DNA from: Thiocapsa imhoffii | Lineage (GTDB): Bacteria > Pseudomonadota > Gammaproteobacteria > Chromatiales > Chromatiaceae | Assembly (NCBI RefSeq): GCF_016583985.1 | Contig: NZ_NRSD01000005.1 | Span: forward strand, 62,001 to 126,000 | Direction: 5' to 3' | DNA length: 64,000 nt | In this document: positions 52,077 through 61,229 of the stretch, one piece after another | How positions within the stretch are numbered: position 1 is the stretch's first letter | Layout: each line of letters begins with the position of its first letter | Made by a program: the position numbers and the translations under genes | Notes under the pieces: model-generated | What the model was told of the DNA's origin: nothing | Database searches by the model: none | Seen by the model: the letters and a program-made list of their open reading frames with translations, nothing else

Positions 52077-53549
52077 ATGCTGAGACAAGTTCTATCCAGC
52101 GGTGGTGGATTGACATCGATCCAGGCATCGGCGCGCACCATGCCCTACCATGAATTCTATCGCGACGACTTTCGTCCACGTGATCACTACCTCCCGATGT
52201 GGGAACACATCCAGACAACGGGGCAGCAGATCCTCGGGCACAAGGCGCGTGACGCTCATTTAACCCTGCACACCGAGGGCGTGACCTTCACCGTCTATTC
52301 CGAGAACGACGAGGGGATCGAACGCGTCTGGCCATTCGACATTCTGCCGCGCATCATCACCGCCGCGGAGTGGACGCCGATCGAGGCGGGGCTGAAGCAG
52401 CGGATTCGCGCGCTTAACCTCTTTCTCAAGGATCTCTACCACGGACAACGCATCCTCAAGGACGGGGTCGTGCCCCCCGAGTTGATCTATCGTGGCAAGG
52501 ACTTTCGGCGCGAGATCATGGACATCACGCCGCCGCACGACATCTACACCCATATCAGCGGTGTGGACCTGATCCGTGACGAAGCAGGTCGGTATCTCGT
52601 GCTCGAGGACAATCTACGCACACCCTCGGGCGTGTCCTACATGATCGAGAACCGCATCGTCGAGCGGCGGATCCTCCCTGAGTTCTTCGCACGCTACCGA
52701 GTTCGCCGGGTCGAGCACTACCCCGCGCTTCTGTTACAGGCCTTGCGTCATCTCTCCCCGCGAGGCGCCGAGCAGGCCAACATCGTGGTGCTGACCCCGG
52801 GAATCTACAATTCCGCTTATTTCGAGCACACCTTCCTCGCCAAGGAGATGGGTGTCGAGTTGGCCGAGGGTCGTGATCTGGTCTGCCGCAATGACAAGGT
52901 CTACCTCAAGACCACCAAGGGGTTACGCCAGGTCGATGTCATCTATCGGCGCGTTGACGATGATTATCTCGATCCACTGGTCTTTCGCTCCGATTCCGAA
53001 CTGGGCGTCGCGGGCATCATCAACGCCTGGCGCGCGGGTCATGTGGCGCTGGCCAATGCTCCTGGGAGCGGCATCGCGGATGACAAAGCCGTCTTTGCCT
53101 ATGTGCCCGACATCATTCGGTACTATCTTGGTGAAACACCCATCTTGGCGAGTGTGCCCACCTATCAGATGACCGATCATCAGGACCGGCAATACGTGCT
53201 CGACAACATGGAGCAGATGGTCATCAAGGCGGTGGCCGAGTCCGGGGGCTACGGTATGTTGATGGGGCCGAGCTCGACGACCGCGCAACGGGCCGAGTTT
53301 GCCCGCAAGATCGAGGCGAATCCGCGCAATTATATCGCCCAACCGGTGATTCAGTTGTCGCGCCACATCTGCTATCTCGACGGTGAACTGGAGTCGCGAC
53401 ATCTCGATCTGCGTCCCTTCATCATCTACGGCAATGAGATCGAGGTGGTGCCGGGCGGTTTGACCCGGGTGGCGATGACCAAGGGTTCGCTGATCGTGAA
53501 CTCATCGCAGGGCGGGGGCAGCAAGGATACTTGGGTCCTGGCGGACTGA
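52077..53549 (+). CDS. Circularly permuted ATP-grasp protein (DUF407 family)
   Basis: 490 residues from the ATG at 52077, with GAGAG seven bases upstream; ATG 52140 (MPYHEFYRDD) is an alternative. Family blocks include PFDILPRIITAAEW, DIYTHISGVDLIRDEAGRYLVLEDNLRTPSGVSYMIENR and GGYGMLMGP, plus IAQPVIQLSRH and VPGGLTRVAM. These proteins are thought to be amide or peptide ligases, but no product is known. alpha-E and transglutaminase-like genes follow, 13 bases and then a 4-base overlap away. Confidence 0.9.
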   Translation: MLRQVLSSGGGLTSIQASARTMPYHEFYRDDFRPRDHYLPMWEHIQTTGQQILGHKARDAHLTLHTEGVTFTVYSENDEGIERVWPFDILPRIITAAEWTPIEAGLKQRIRALNLFLKDLYHGQRILKDGVVPPELIYRGKDFRREIMDITPPHDIYTHISGVDLIRDEAGRYLVLEDNLRTPSGVSYMIENRIVERRILPEFFARYRVRRVEHYPALLLQALRHLSPRGAEQANIVVLTPGIYNSAYFEHTFLAKEMGVELAEGRDLVCRNDKVYLKTTKGLRQVDVIYRRVDDDYLDPLVFRSDSELGVAGIINAWRAGHVALANAPGSGIADDKAVFAYVPDIIRYYLGETPILASVPTYQMTDHQDRQYVLDNMEQMVIKAVAESGGYGMLMGPSSTTAQRAEFARKIEANPRNYIAQPVIQLSRHICYLDGELESRHLDLRPFIIYGNEIEVVPGGLTRVAMTKGSLIVNSSQGGGSKDTWVLAD

Positions 53550-53562
53550 GAGCGTTGGATCG

Positions 53563-54525
53563 ATGTTGAGCCGGATCGCTGAATCACTCTATTGGATGAC
53601 CCGTCATCTCGAGCGTGTCGACAACACCGCGCGGGTGCTGGACATCAACGTTGTCTACATGCTCGAGGCCGACGAAGGCGCGACCGAGGAGATGCAATGG
53701 CGTCCTCTACTGACCATCATGGATGCCGATGAGGTCTACGACGCCTTGCATCCGGATGCGCGGGTCACGGTTCAGCGGGTCATCCATCTCCTCACGCAGG
53801 ACCGGACCAATCCGGGCTCGCTGCTGATGAGCCTGAAGCGCGCACGAGAGAATGCGCGCGTTGTCCGTGACCGCATCTCGAATGAAATGTGGGAGGCGCT
53901 CAACGAACTCTGGCTGGCCGTCGACAAGCATCTGAGAACGACGCTGCAGCCCTGGCGCGCCGCTGAGTTCTACGCCCTGATCCATCGTCAAACCGCCGCC
54001 TTCTTCGGGCTCACGCAAAGCACCATGATGCGTGGACCCGCCTATGGCTTCATGGCGCTTGGCACCCTACAAGAGCGGGCCGACATGACCGCGCGGATCC
54101 TCGACGTGCGCTACCATCTGCTGCTGCCTGATCTCCGGCTTGTGGGTTCGCCACTCGATTATTACCAATGGGCCGCGTTGCTGAAATCACTGTCTGGATT
54201 CGAGGCCTATCGCCGTCGTTACCAAACGGGCATCCGACCGATCGATGTGGTCGAGTTCGTGGTGTTGAACAGGGATTTTCCCCGTTCATTGAGCTACTGT
54301 GTCAACGGAATGGAGCGGGCGCTCGGACGCGTTGGCCCGCTGCCGAACGGCGAGATCCCGGAACGCCTCGCCGCGTTGCGGGGTCATCTCGATGGGGCCA
54401 CGCCACAAGGGATTCTGGAGCTGGGTCTGCATGAATATCTCGACGATTTCCTGGCTTTGTTGGCTGATTTCGGCGCAGCCTTGCAAAGCGATTATTTCGA
54501 AGCGCACCTGGGGGACGCTCCGTGA
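53563..54525 (+). CDS. Alpha-E domain protein (DUF403)
   Basis: 320 residues, predicted all-helical. The N-terminus MLSRIAESLYWMTRHLERVDNTARVLDIN is the family hallmark, with an internal repeat-like ENARVVRDRISNEMWEALNEL. It is always linked to the ATP-grasp and transglutaminase genes that flank it here. It overlaps the next gene by four bases (GTGA). Its biochemical role is unknown. Confidence 0.92.
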   Translation: MLSRIAESLYWMTRHLERVDNTARVLDINVVYMLEADEGATEEMQWRPLLTIMDADEVYDALHPDARVTVQRVIHLLTQDRTNPGSLLMSLKRARENARVVRDRISNEMWEALNELWLAVDKHLRTTLQPWRAAEFYALIHRQTAAFFGLTQSTMMRGPAYGFMALGTLQERADMTARILDVRYHLLLPDLRLVGSPLDYYQWAALLKSLSGFEAYRRRYQTGIRPIDVVEFVVLNRDFPRSLSYCVNGMERALGRVGPLPNGEIPERLAALRGHLDGATPQGILELGLHEYLDDFLALLADFGAALQSDYFEAHLGDAP

Positions 54526-55415
54526 GATACCAGATCGAACGGACCGGTCGGATTCAATTTGCCGCTCCGGCGCGCGAGCATCATGTGCAACTGCGCTTGG
54601 CACCTTGGGACGATGACAGTCAGACCTTGCTCAGGGTCGAGGTGACGGTGGCGCCAGAGGTTGGGATCGCCGCGGTGCGCGATGGGTTCGGTAACCTCGT
54701 CCACCACTTCGCGGTTCTGGGCGCGCATCATGAACTGGCGTTTCGTATGCGCGCCGAGGTCGAAACCCGACTCACGAACCCGTTCGACTTCCAACCGGTC
54801 CCGCTGGCACGCGAGCGGGCTTGGATTGCCGATGCGCTGCATCAGGCCCCTCGCTTATGGGACTTTGTGCTCCACCAGGGACCGCTCACGCCGGATTTAC
54901 CGGCCCAGCTCCGGGATCAGCCCGTGCCGCAGCGGCGCGAGGACCGAGCCTTGTTCGATCAGATCCAGGAGCTCAGTGCTTGGGTGCGGACCCTCACGCC
55001 GTTCGATCCCGAGTTGGACAAGCCCGTGTGTGCGCTGCCGGCCTTATTCGACTTGGGACGCGGCTGCGCGGCCGATCTCGCGCACCTGTTGATTGCGGTG
55101 GTGCGCCAGTGGGGGGTGCCGGCGCGGTTCGTCACGGGTTATCTGGATGCGAGCTACTTCGAGCCGGATGACGAGGACCCACCTGGCACCGAACCCCGCC
55201 CACAGCGCTCCCATTTCTGGGTTGAAGTCCTGATCCCGGGGGCTGGCTGGCGCGGCGTCGATCCCGCCCTGGGACTTCTCGCCGACGCGACCTATGTGCG
55301 GGTCGCCATTGGTCGCGATGCCCGGGATGTCCTGCCGCTGCGTCAGGCATGCCGGGGGGTGGGCGTCGCGCCGACGCTTGAGGAAACGCTGAGCGTCATC
55401 CCCGACACCGCCTGA
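54522..55415 (+). CDS. Transglutaminase-like cysteine peptidase/transferase
   Basis: 297 residues from a GTG that overlaps the alpha-E stop. The N-terminal beta domain begins MRYQIERTGRIQF. The core has a Cys in GRGCAADLAHLLIAVV, a His in SHFWVEVLIPGAGW and an Asp in GVDPALG, the papain-like triad. It is the third gene of the ATP-grasp/alpha-E/transglutaminase operon and probably handles the same unknown peptide as the ligase. Confidence 0.92.
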   Translation: MRYQIERTGRIQFAAPAREHHVQLRLAPWDDDSQTLLRVEVTVAPEVGIAAVRDGFGNLVHHFAVLGAHHELAFRMRAEVETRLTNPFDFQPVPLARERAWIADALHQAPRLWDFVLHQGPLTPDLPAQLRDQPVPQRREDRALFDQIQELSAWVRTLTPFDPELDKPVCALPALFDLGRGCAADLAHLLIAVVRQWGVPARFVTGYLDASYFEPDDEDPPGTEPRPQRSHFWVEVLIPGAGWRGVDPALGLLADATYVRVAIGRDARDVLPLRQACRGVGVAPTLEETLSVIPDTA

Positions 55416-55463
55416 TGGGCGCGGCATGGCCGTTTGAAGTCTGGTTGGTCCCACGCTCCCTCT

Positions 55464-55886
55464 TCAATGTTCGATCCGGGACGCTCGTGTCAACTCGGCG
55501 AAGCGAACGCCCCGCATCCCCCCGATCTCTTGACTCAGTTGTTCGATGTCGTGCGGTTTGCCACGAATGATGATGGTCTCGAGACAGTTGTGGTGATCCA
55601 TGTGGACATGCGTGGTGGCCACCACATGAATGTACTGACGGTGTTGCGCCGCGAGGATGTGTTGAGTCAGCTCCCGCTGGTGATGGTCGTAGACGATCGT
55701 GAGGACGCCCGCGACCTCCTCGTCACCGCGCTCCCAGGTGTCCTCGACGATCCGTTCGCGGATCAAATCGCGCACCAATTCAGAGCGTGAGGCATAGCCT
55801 TTCTTAACAACCCGTTGATCGAGTTCATCAAGCAGCGGGCGTGGCAGCGAGACGCTGAAGCGAATGGTTTCTTCGGCACTGGACAT
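55464..55886 (-). CDS. nikR: Nickel-responsive regulator NikR
   Basis: 140 residues from the ATG at 55886. An N-terminal ribbon-helix-helix DNA-binding domain ([21 protein letters not shown]) is joined to the ACT-like nickel domain. The metal-site segment [17 protein letters not shown] contains the His and Cys ligands of the family. It is divergent from cbiM across about 200 bases, which suggests it controls that gene. I could not identify a clean operator. Confidence 0.93.
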   Translation of the reverse strand: MSSAEETIRFSVSLPRPLLDELDQRVVKKGYASRSELVRDLIRERIVEDTWERGDEEVAGVLTIVYDHHQRELTQHILAAQHRQYIHVVATTHVHMDHHNCLETIIIRGKPHDIEQLSQEIGGMRGVRFAELTRASRIEH

Positions 55887-56083
55887 ATTGGCCTCATCAG
55901 AAATAAGAGCAACGGGGCGCTCCGGGCTGTCGCCTGGACGTGGAAAGACGGCCATGCCCGCGGGTGGCGTGCTGCCGCCGGCGGCTGTGGACGCCTCTGA
56001 CGACGAGTGCTAAGGTGAGAATATGATTCATCTGGATTAAGTGCTACGAGGCTGGTGCGTTCATCGCGCGCCGGGTGGTTGCG

Positions 56084-56737
56084 ATGCATATCGTTGATGG
56101 TGTTCTCAGCGCGCCGGTCCTGATCGGTGGTTCCCTGTTGGCGCTGGCTGGGATCGCGCGAGGTTTGCATGAACTCGATCCCGAATCGATCCCCCAGGTC
56201 GGTCTGTTCAGCGCCGTCTTCTTCCTCGCCTCATTGATTCATGTTCCAGTCGGTCTGTCGAGCGCCCATTTGATGCTAACCGGGCTGTTGGGACTCCTGC
56301 TGGGGTGGGCCGCGTTTCCCGCAATCCTGGTCGGATTGGTCTTGCAGGCCGTTTTTTTCGGGTTCGGTGGTGTGACCGTGATCGGTGTCACCACGCTCAA
56401 TCTGGCACTACCGGCGGTTGTGATGGGAGTCCTGGGGCGTCATCTGCTCTGGCGCTTCGGTGGCTCGCCACGATCGCTCGGTGTGCTCTCCCTGGGGTTT
56501 CTGGTTGGCGCGCTCTCGATTGGCCTCTCGGCAGGGCTGGTCGCCATAGTGCTGGCCCTGAGTGGCAGTGAATATCGGGTCGCGGCCACTGTGGTGATGA
56601 TTGGCCAACTGCCGGTGATGGTAGTGGAGGGATTGATCACGGCCGCGGCACTGCGTCTGATCCTGACGGTCCGCCCGGAACTCGTCCCGGTTGGTCTCGG
56701 CACCGACGCCCTTCGTGAACAACCGCAGGAGGCGTGA
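56084..56737 (+). CDS. cbiM: CbiM-type nickel/cobalt transport membrane protein
   Basis: 217 residues with about six hydrophobic segments. I choose the ATG at 56084 because CbiM proteins need an N-terminal Met-His (here MHIVDG) to bind the metal; a GTG nine bases upstream would mask it. Further on, HVPVGLSSAHLMLTGLLGLLLGWAAFPAILVGLVLQ is characteristic. The ATPase and other membrane subunits (CbiO, CbiQ, CbiN) are not nearby. With nikR divergent, nickel is the likelier metal. Confidence 0.9.
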   Translation: MHIVDGVLSAPVLIGGSLLALAGIARGLHELDPESIPQVGLFSAVFFLASLIHVPVGLSSAHLMLTGLLGLLLGWAAFPAILVGLVLQAVFFGFGGVTVIGVTTLNLALPAVVMGVLGRHLLWRFGGSPRSLGVLSLGFLVGALSIGLSAGLVAIVLALSGSEYRVAATVVMIGQLPVMVVEGLITAAALRLILTVRPELVPVGLGTDALREQPQEA

Positions 56738-56802
56738 GGCCGTCCGAGCGGTGCGTGAAGACTTGCTTCCGGGGGGCGCGATGCCCATGCTTGCACCCCA
56801 AG

Positions 56803-57969
56803 ATGAGTGAGCTCCCGAGACCAGCGCATGAGGCCCATCCGCAGCCCTGGATCGCGTGTCGACGCGAGCCGGGCGGTCAGGTGTGTCTGGTGATCGGCGG
56901 GTCTTGGCGCCTGGGGGCGGAGCCGGCCGATCTCGCCCGGGTGCGTGCGGAGCTGTTCGATGAGCCGGACCTGTCGGGCGTGGTCTGTGACGCGACTGAA
57001 CTCGTTGAATGGGATTCCGGACTGGCCAGTGTCCTGGCCGCGTTGGCATGGCACTGCCAGGAGCGTGGGGTCGCGTTCGCGACCGCCGCGCTCCCCGAGG
57101 GGTTACGGGCTCTGTTGGGCTTGGTCGAGGGGGGGGCGCGGCCGAGCGGCGCCGGTGCACCGGATCGCGCCGATCCGTTCGTGCGCCGGTTCGGTCAGGA
57201 TTTCATTGCTTTGGCACGTTCGACCGGCGAAATCCTCGCCTTCATCGGTGAGGTTGCCTTGGCCTTGCGCTCCTTGCTTGCGGGCCGTGCCCGCTTCAAG
57301 CGGGCTGACCTCTGGTTGCTGATCGAGGAAGTCGGAGCGGACGCCCTGCCGATCATCAGTCTGATCAGCTTTCTGGTCGGTCTGATTTTGGGCTATATCG
57401 GCGATCAACAACTGACCCAATTCGGCGCCGGGATCTTTGTCGCGGATCTCGTCGGCTTGGCGATCGTCATCCAGATGGGCGCGCTGATCACGGCCATCGT
57501 GCTCGCCGGGCGAACCGGTGCGGCATACGCGGCACAACTCGGGACCATGCAGGTCAACGAGGAGATCGATGCCCTGCGCACCCTGGGGATCTCGCCGATC
57601 GAGTTCCTGGTCCTGCCACGCCTGCTTGCACTCATCACCATGACGCCCTTGTTGGCGATCTATGCGAATGTGATGGGCATCCTCGGTGGTGCCTTTGCTG
57701 GAACCGTGGCGGGTGGTCTGAGTCTGACCGAGTATTTCACCCAGACCCAGCAGGCCATCGGCTGGAACCACCTATCGCAGGGGTTGATCAGTGCCTGCGT
57801 GTTTGGCGCCATCGTGGCCGTATCGGGTTGCTTGCGTGGCATGCAGAGTGGCCGCAGTGCCGCGGCGGTCGGTGAGGCAACGACCTCCGCGGTCGTAACC
57901 TCGATCGTCTTTATCGTGATTGCCTCGGCGGTGCTGACCATCGTGTTCGATGCCATTGGGCTGTCCTGA
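56803..57969 (+). CDS. Lipid ABC transporter permease with N-terminal STAS domain (MlaE family)
   Basis: 388 residues from the ATG at 56803. Residues to about 105 form a STAS-like domain (GGSWRLGAEPAD; VVCDATELVEWDSGLASVLAAL). The rest is an MlaE permease with five or so helices and the family motif LAGRTGAAYAAQLGTMQVNEEIDAL. STAS-MlaE fusions are known. The ATPase and MCE genes that follow complete an inner-membrane lipid transporter. Confidence 0.92.
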   Translation: MSELPRPAHEAHPQPWIACRREPGGQVCLVIGGSWRLGAEPADLARVRAELFDEPDLSGVVCDATELVEWDSGLASVLAALAWHCQERGVAFATAALPEGLRALLGLVEGGARPSGAGAPDRADPFVRRFGQDFIALARSTGEILAFIGEVALALRSLLAGRARFKRADLWLLIEEVGADALPIISLISFLVGLILGYIGDQQLTQFGAGIFVADLVGLAIVIQMGALITAIVLAGRTGAAYAAQLGTMQVNEEIDALRTLGISPIEFLVLPRLLALITMTPLLAIYANVMGILGGAFAGTVAGGLSLTEYFTQTQQAIGWNHLSQGLISACVFGAIVAVSGCLRGMQSGRSAAAVGEATTSAVVTSIVFIVIASAVLTIVFDAIGLS

Positions 57970-58137
57970 GTTTGGACGCGCTGATGCTTGGCGACAGTCA
58001 GGTGTGCGGCAGAGGATCCATACCCTCCTCTCATGAGGGGGCGCCTTCTGACCCACGCATCGCGCCAGGTGAGCCTGCGCTTTAAAGACTTCTCCCATGT
58101 CACGGCACCAGGTCACCCCAGCCAGATCGAGCAACCC

Positions 58138-58914
58138 ATGTCATCGGATGTAGCGACCAAGCGAACCGCGGATGCCCACCTTGTTCTCGAAGGGGTTGCG
58201 GTCGGTTATGGCGAGCAACTGATCCAGCGTGATCTCAGCTTCGGCATCCGCCGCGGCAGTGTGTTTATTATCATGGGGGGCAGCGGGAGCGGGAAGAGCA
58301 CTCTGATGCGCAGTTTGACCGGCCTTCTCGAACCCAAGGCAGGGCGCATCCTCGTTGACGGGGAGAGCTTATGGGAGGTGACCGCTCCGGTGCGCAGTCG
58401 TCTGATGCGACGCTATGGAGTGATGTATCAGAGCGGAGCATTATGGAGTTCGATGACCTTGGTGGAGAACGTCAGCCTGCCACTCGAGCAGTACACCGCG
58501 CTCGGGCGTGACCGCATTCGTGAGATTGCGCTTTATAAATTGGCGTTGGTCGGACTCGCTGATGCCGGCAACCGCTACCCGTCACAGATCAGCGGCGGGA
58601 TGCGCAAACGTGTCGGGGTCGCGCGCGCGATGGCCTTGGATCCCGATGTGCTCTTCTTCGACGAGCCCTCGGCCGGCCTCGACCCCCTCAGCGCGCGGCT
58701 GCTCGACGACCTGATCTTGGAATTGCGAGCCAGTCTTGGCACGACCATGGTGGTCGTGACGCATGACCTCGCGAGTATTTTCGCGATTGCCGATGAGGCC
58801 GTTTTCTTGGATGCGGCCTCACGCACCATGTTAACCACAGGCGCTCCACGTGAGCTCCGTGAACACAGTGAGTGGGAGATCGTGCGTGATTTTCTGAATC
58901 GAGGCGAGACATGA
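58138..58914 (+). CDS. Lipid ABC transporter ATP-binding protein (MlaF family)
   Basis: 258 residues from the ATG at 58138. Walker A is MGGSGSGKST, the signature motif is SGGMRKRVG, Walker B is DVLFFDEPSAGLDP, and the switch His is in VVVTHDL. SGGMRKR is typical of MlaF. The longer open frame before 58138 has no similarity and is probably not translated. It overlaps the MCE gene by four bases. Confidence 0.94.
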   Translation: MSSDVATKRTADAHLVLEGVAVGYGEQLIQRDLSFGIRRGSVFIIMGGSGSGKSTLMRSLTGLLEPKAGRILVDGESLWEVTAPVRSRLMRRYGVMYQSGALWSSMTLVENVSLPLEQYTALGRDRIREIALYKLALVGLADAGNRYPSQISGGMRKRVGVARAMALDPDVLFFDEPSAGLDPLSARLLDDLILELRASLGTTMVVVTHDLASIFAIADEAVFLDAASRTMLTTGAPRELREHSEWEIVRDFLNRGET

Positions 58915-59936
58915 GCAAGCAGGCCAACCCGACGGTGATCGGCGGCTTCGTGCTCGGGGCCTTGGCGCTGTTCGCGTTTGCGCTGATCCTTTTCGGCAGT
59001 GGCGCGTTCTTGCGCGAGCGGATCCCGATGGTGACCTTTTTCCCCGGTTCGGTCCAGGGTTTGAACGTGGGGGCTCCGGTCCAGTTCGAGGGCGTGACGG
59101 TTGGGCGTGTCACCGGGATCGAATTGAACTTCACGCCCGAGACAGGAGTCTTCAGTGTTCCGGTCTCCTACGAACTCTGGCCTGACAGCGTCAACATTCG
59201 CGGGGAGGAGCCCGGTGATTCAGCCGAAGAGATCCTGCGCGTGTTGGTGCGTGAGCGTGGACTGCATGCGCGTCTTGAGTCCGTGAGTTTCGTCACGGGT
59301 CAATACATGATTGCCTTGCAGCTCCAACCCGGACGCACCTCGCAGTTGTTGGTCGACCCGGACGATGTGATCGAGGTGCCCTCGTTGGAGGCGACCCGAG
59401 ATCGCATGACGGAGATGCTGGAGAATCTTCGTCTCGACGACCTCGTGAACGAGGCCGCGCTGACCCTCGCCTCTATTCGTCAATTGATTGGCTCGGGCGA
59501 GGTGTTGCAGCTCATACGGAGCCTCGAGGCGGCGCTTGACCAGACCCGGGCGCTGTTTGTTGACATCGACCGCGAGGTGGAACCGATTGCCACGCAACTG
59601 CGCACGACACTGAGCGACTACAGTGAGCTTGCCAGACTGCTGAGCGACAACATTGTCCCATGGACCAAGGATCTCGATGCCGCGACCGATTCCCTGATTG
59701 GTCTGGTCGAACGGGTCGACGCTCAGGTCGTCCCCATCGCGACGGGAACCCAACTTGCCTTGGCTGAATTTCAGGAATCGATGCGCGTCTTGCGTCAGCT
59801 GACCATCGATCTGAACGGAACCCGTGCGCGGGCTGATACCTTCCTGACCGAGGCGTCCGGAACGGCCCGGGCGTTACGCTCCTTTGCCGATCAATTGGAC
59901 CGACATCCCGAGGTGTTACTGCGAGGGAGGCGCTAG
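58911..59936 (+). CDS. MCE-domain lipid-binding protein (MlaD/PqiB-like)
   Basis: 341 residues. One N-terminal membrane helix (about 9-33) is followed by an MCE domain (VTFFPGSVQGLNVGAPVQFEGVTVGRV), which forms a hexameric tunnel for lipids in the periplasm. A long helical C-terminal part with heptad-like Leu spacing follows. It is the last gene of this cluster; the auxiliary lipoprotein that often follows such sets is missing. Confidence 0.92.
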   Translation: MSKQANPTVIGGFVLGALALFAFALILFGSGAFLRERIPMVTFFPGSVQGLNVGAPVQFEGVTVGRVTGIELNFTPETGVFSVPVSYELWPDSVNIRGEEPGDSAEEILRVLVRERGLHARLESVSFVTGQYMIALQLQPGRTSQLLVDPDDVIEVPSLEATRDRMTEMLENLRLDDLVNEAALTLASIRQLIGSGEVLQLIRSLEAALDQTRALFVDIDREVEPIATQLRTTLSDYSELARLLSDNIVPWTKDLDAATDSLIGLVERVDAQVVPIATGTQLALAEFQESMRVLRQLTIDLNGTRARADTFLTEASGTARALRSFADQLDRHPEVLLRGRR

Positions 59937-60051
59937 TCAGCGCCACTGATGGGACCTGGGATCTGGCCGCGTCGGCGCGGTGGGGATGCCGCCCGTGCGG
60001 CGGCGGAAACGACGTTGAACTCGGCGCGCTCAGATTGGTGGTCGCTGCCAC

Positions 60052-60080
60052 CCACCGGCACCCTAGGGGAAAGCCGGTGG
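60052..60080. terminator. Perfect 8-bp hairpin between convergent genes
   Basis: CCACCGGC at 60052-60059 pairs with 60073-60080 across a 13-base loop. It lies between the MCE gene and a minus-strand small gene. There is no T run, so it may be a Rho-dependent or bidirectional end or an RNA-stabilising stem. Confidence 0.45.
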
Positions 60081-60111
60081 ACAGTCGGGAGGAACGCCCT
60101 GCAATGGCGGA

Positions 60112-60297
60112 TCAGGAACCGAAGATCAACTCGGACGTGAGGGCGGATTCGGTGGTGGATTCAGACAGGGTCTGGACCTCGACGACGGGCGTCTGATCCT
60201 GTTCCGCGGCGATGCGATCCGATTCGGTCATCACCATGGTGGTTTGGACCCCACCAATCAATAACGCGACTGCTGCGACGACGCCTAATGCACCCAT
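60112..60297 (-). CDS. Small single-helix membrane protein
   Basis: 61 residues from the ATG at 60297, with GGAG six bases upstream. The N-terminus MGALGVVAAVALLIGGVQTT is a membrane helix, followed by a short polar acidic tail. An ATG at 60309 would add four residues. No family is recognised. A good sigma-70 promoter in an AT-rich stretch lies just upstream, which argues that the gene is real. Confidence 0.55.
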   Translation of the reverse strand: MGALGVVAAVALLIGGVQTTMVMTESDRIAAEQDQTPVVEVQTLSESTTESALTSELIFGS

Positions 60298-60838
60298 GAT
60301 GATCTCCAAAATTGTGTTTCTGATAAGATTATGGTTAGTATATTATCAAAATCTAATTAAGCAAGACCTAATATAGGTGTGCGCAGCACATCCGTTCGAT
60401 CGGCCCCGTTAGGAGACCGGCAATCGGCTACGCCAGGTTCTCGGTTGAGCACTCCGCCTCATTCGGGCCGGCCTGCGGGAGGCGAGATCGGGCGCATACG
60501 ACCATGCCGCGGTCTCGCGGGCGGGCACCCCGCATCTTGAACAACGGGGGTGGTGTCCGCAGGGCGTGCTGGCCTGAGGATGAGTTGCCGTCATCTGCGT
60601 CCTGAATGGAGGGAACGCCGAACGGCTGAACCAATCGGGGGGGCAAGCACCAAACGGTTGATGAAGAGGCCAGCATGAGTCCGATGTCTCGGCCTTCGCA
60701 TATCAGTATGTTTGAACATTCGAAAATATTGATTAATGTCAACCAATCGGTTGCGGTTTCGCCATACTGTTGCACTGGTGCGAGAGGTCGTTCTGCTCGT
60801 ACCTTGTTCAACCAGGTCGTTCGAACAGGAGAGAGGTG
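60298..60838. other. Gap between small membrane gene and sulfur-globule-like gene
   Basis: About 540 bases. The first 70 are AT-rich and hold the promoter above. The middle (60400-60700) is GC-rich with no believable gene. The last part, before the secreted-protein gene, is again AT-rich and contains an inverted repeat CAACC-4-GGTTG at 60740-60753, a possible operator. Confidence 0.4.
60337..60364 (-). promoter_or_regulatory. Predicted sigma-70 promoter for the small membrane protein
   Basis: On the minus strand, -35 TTGCTT at 60364-60359, a 16-base spacer and -10 TATACT at 60342-60337. The surrounding 60310-60375 is strikingly AT-rich compared with the rest of the window. Confidence 0.5.
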
Positions 60839-60841
60839 ATG

Positions 60842-61174
60842 ATGAAACTGAAACGCACTGTCCTGGCCGTGACGGTTGCGGGTGTTGCGGTACTTGCCTC
60901 AGCGTCCGCTAACGCCTTCTGGGGTTGGGGTTCGGGACCCTTTGGCATGTTCCCGGGCAACTGGGGCGGACCTTGGGGATCGCCTTGGCATCGCGGCCTT
61001 TACGGTTATCCCTATCATGGTTATGGCTATCCGTGGGGGGGCTATGGGACGCCCTATGGTTGGGGTACGCCTTACGGTTGGGGAGCGCCAGCTTACGCAC
61101 CCTATCCGGGCCTGACCTACGCCCCCTATGCCTGGCCGAGCGTGACTCAGCCGAGCACCAGTTCAAGCCAGTAA
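60842..61174 (+). CDS. Sulfur-globule-protein-like secreted Gly/Tyr/Trp/Pro-rich protein
   Basis: 110 residues from the ATG at 60842 (ATG 60839 is equally possible; AGGAGAG is upstream). Signal peptide MKLKRTVLAVTVAGVAVLASASANA, then a mature chain almost wholly of Gly, Trp, Tyr, Pro and Ala with repeats such as TPYGWG twice. This composition matches the sulfur globule envelope proteins of purple sulfur bacteria, which coat periplasmic sulfur stores. Other aromatic/Gly-rich surface proteins cannot be excluded. Confidence 0.65.
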   Translation: MKLKRTVLAVTVAGVAVLASASANAFWGWGSGPFGMFPGNWGGPWGSPWHRGLYGYPYHGYGYPWGGYGTPYGWGTPYGWGAPAYAPYPGLTYAPYAWPSVTQPSTSSSQ

Positions 61175-61184
61175 TATCAACGAG

Positions 61185-61229
61185 GGCCCCTGCGTCAGTG
61201 CCATGATCCCGTGGCGCGACGTAGGGGCC
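61185..61229 (+). terminator. Long inverted repeat after the sulfur-globule-like gene
   Basis: A 12-base arm at 61185-61196 pairs with 61218-61229 with one mismatch, across a 21-base loop. It starts 11 bases after the stop codon. No T run follows, so it may stabilise an abundant mRNA or end it with Rho. Confidence 0.5.

Noticed and set aside
55887..56083. NikR operator between nikR and cbiM
   Set aside because: Short palindromes around 56020-56030 do not match the spaced GTATGA-type inverted repeat of known NikR sites.
60428..60811. 127-codon minus-strand open frame before the sulfur-globule-like gene
   Set aside because: No motif, crosses the likely promoter of the plus-strand gene, no credible Shine-Dalgarno.
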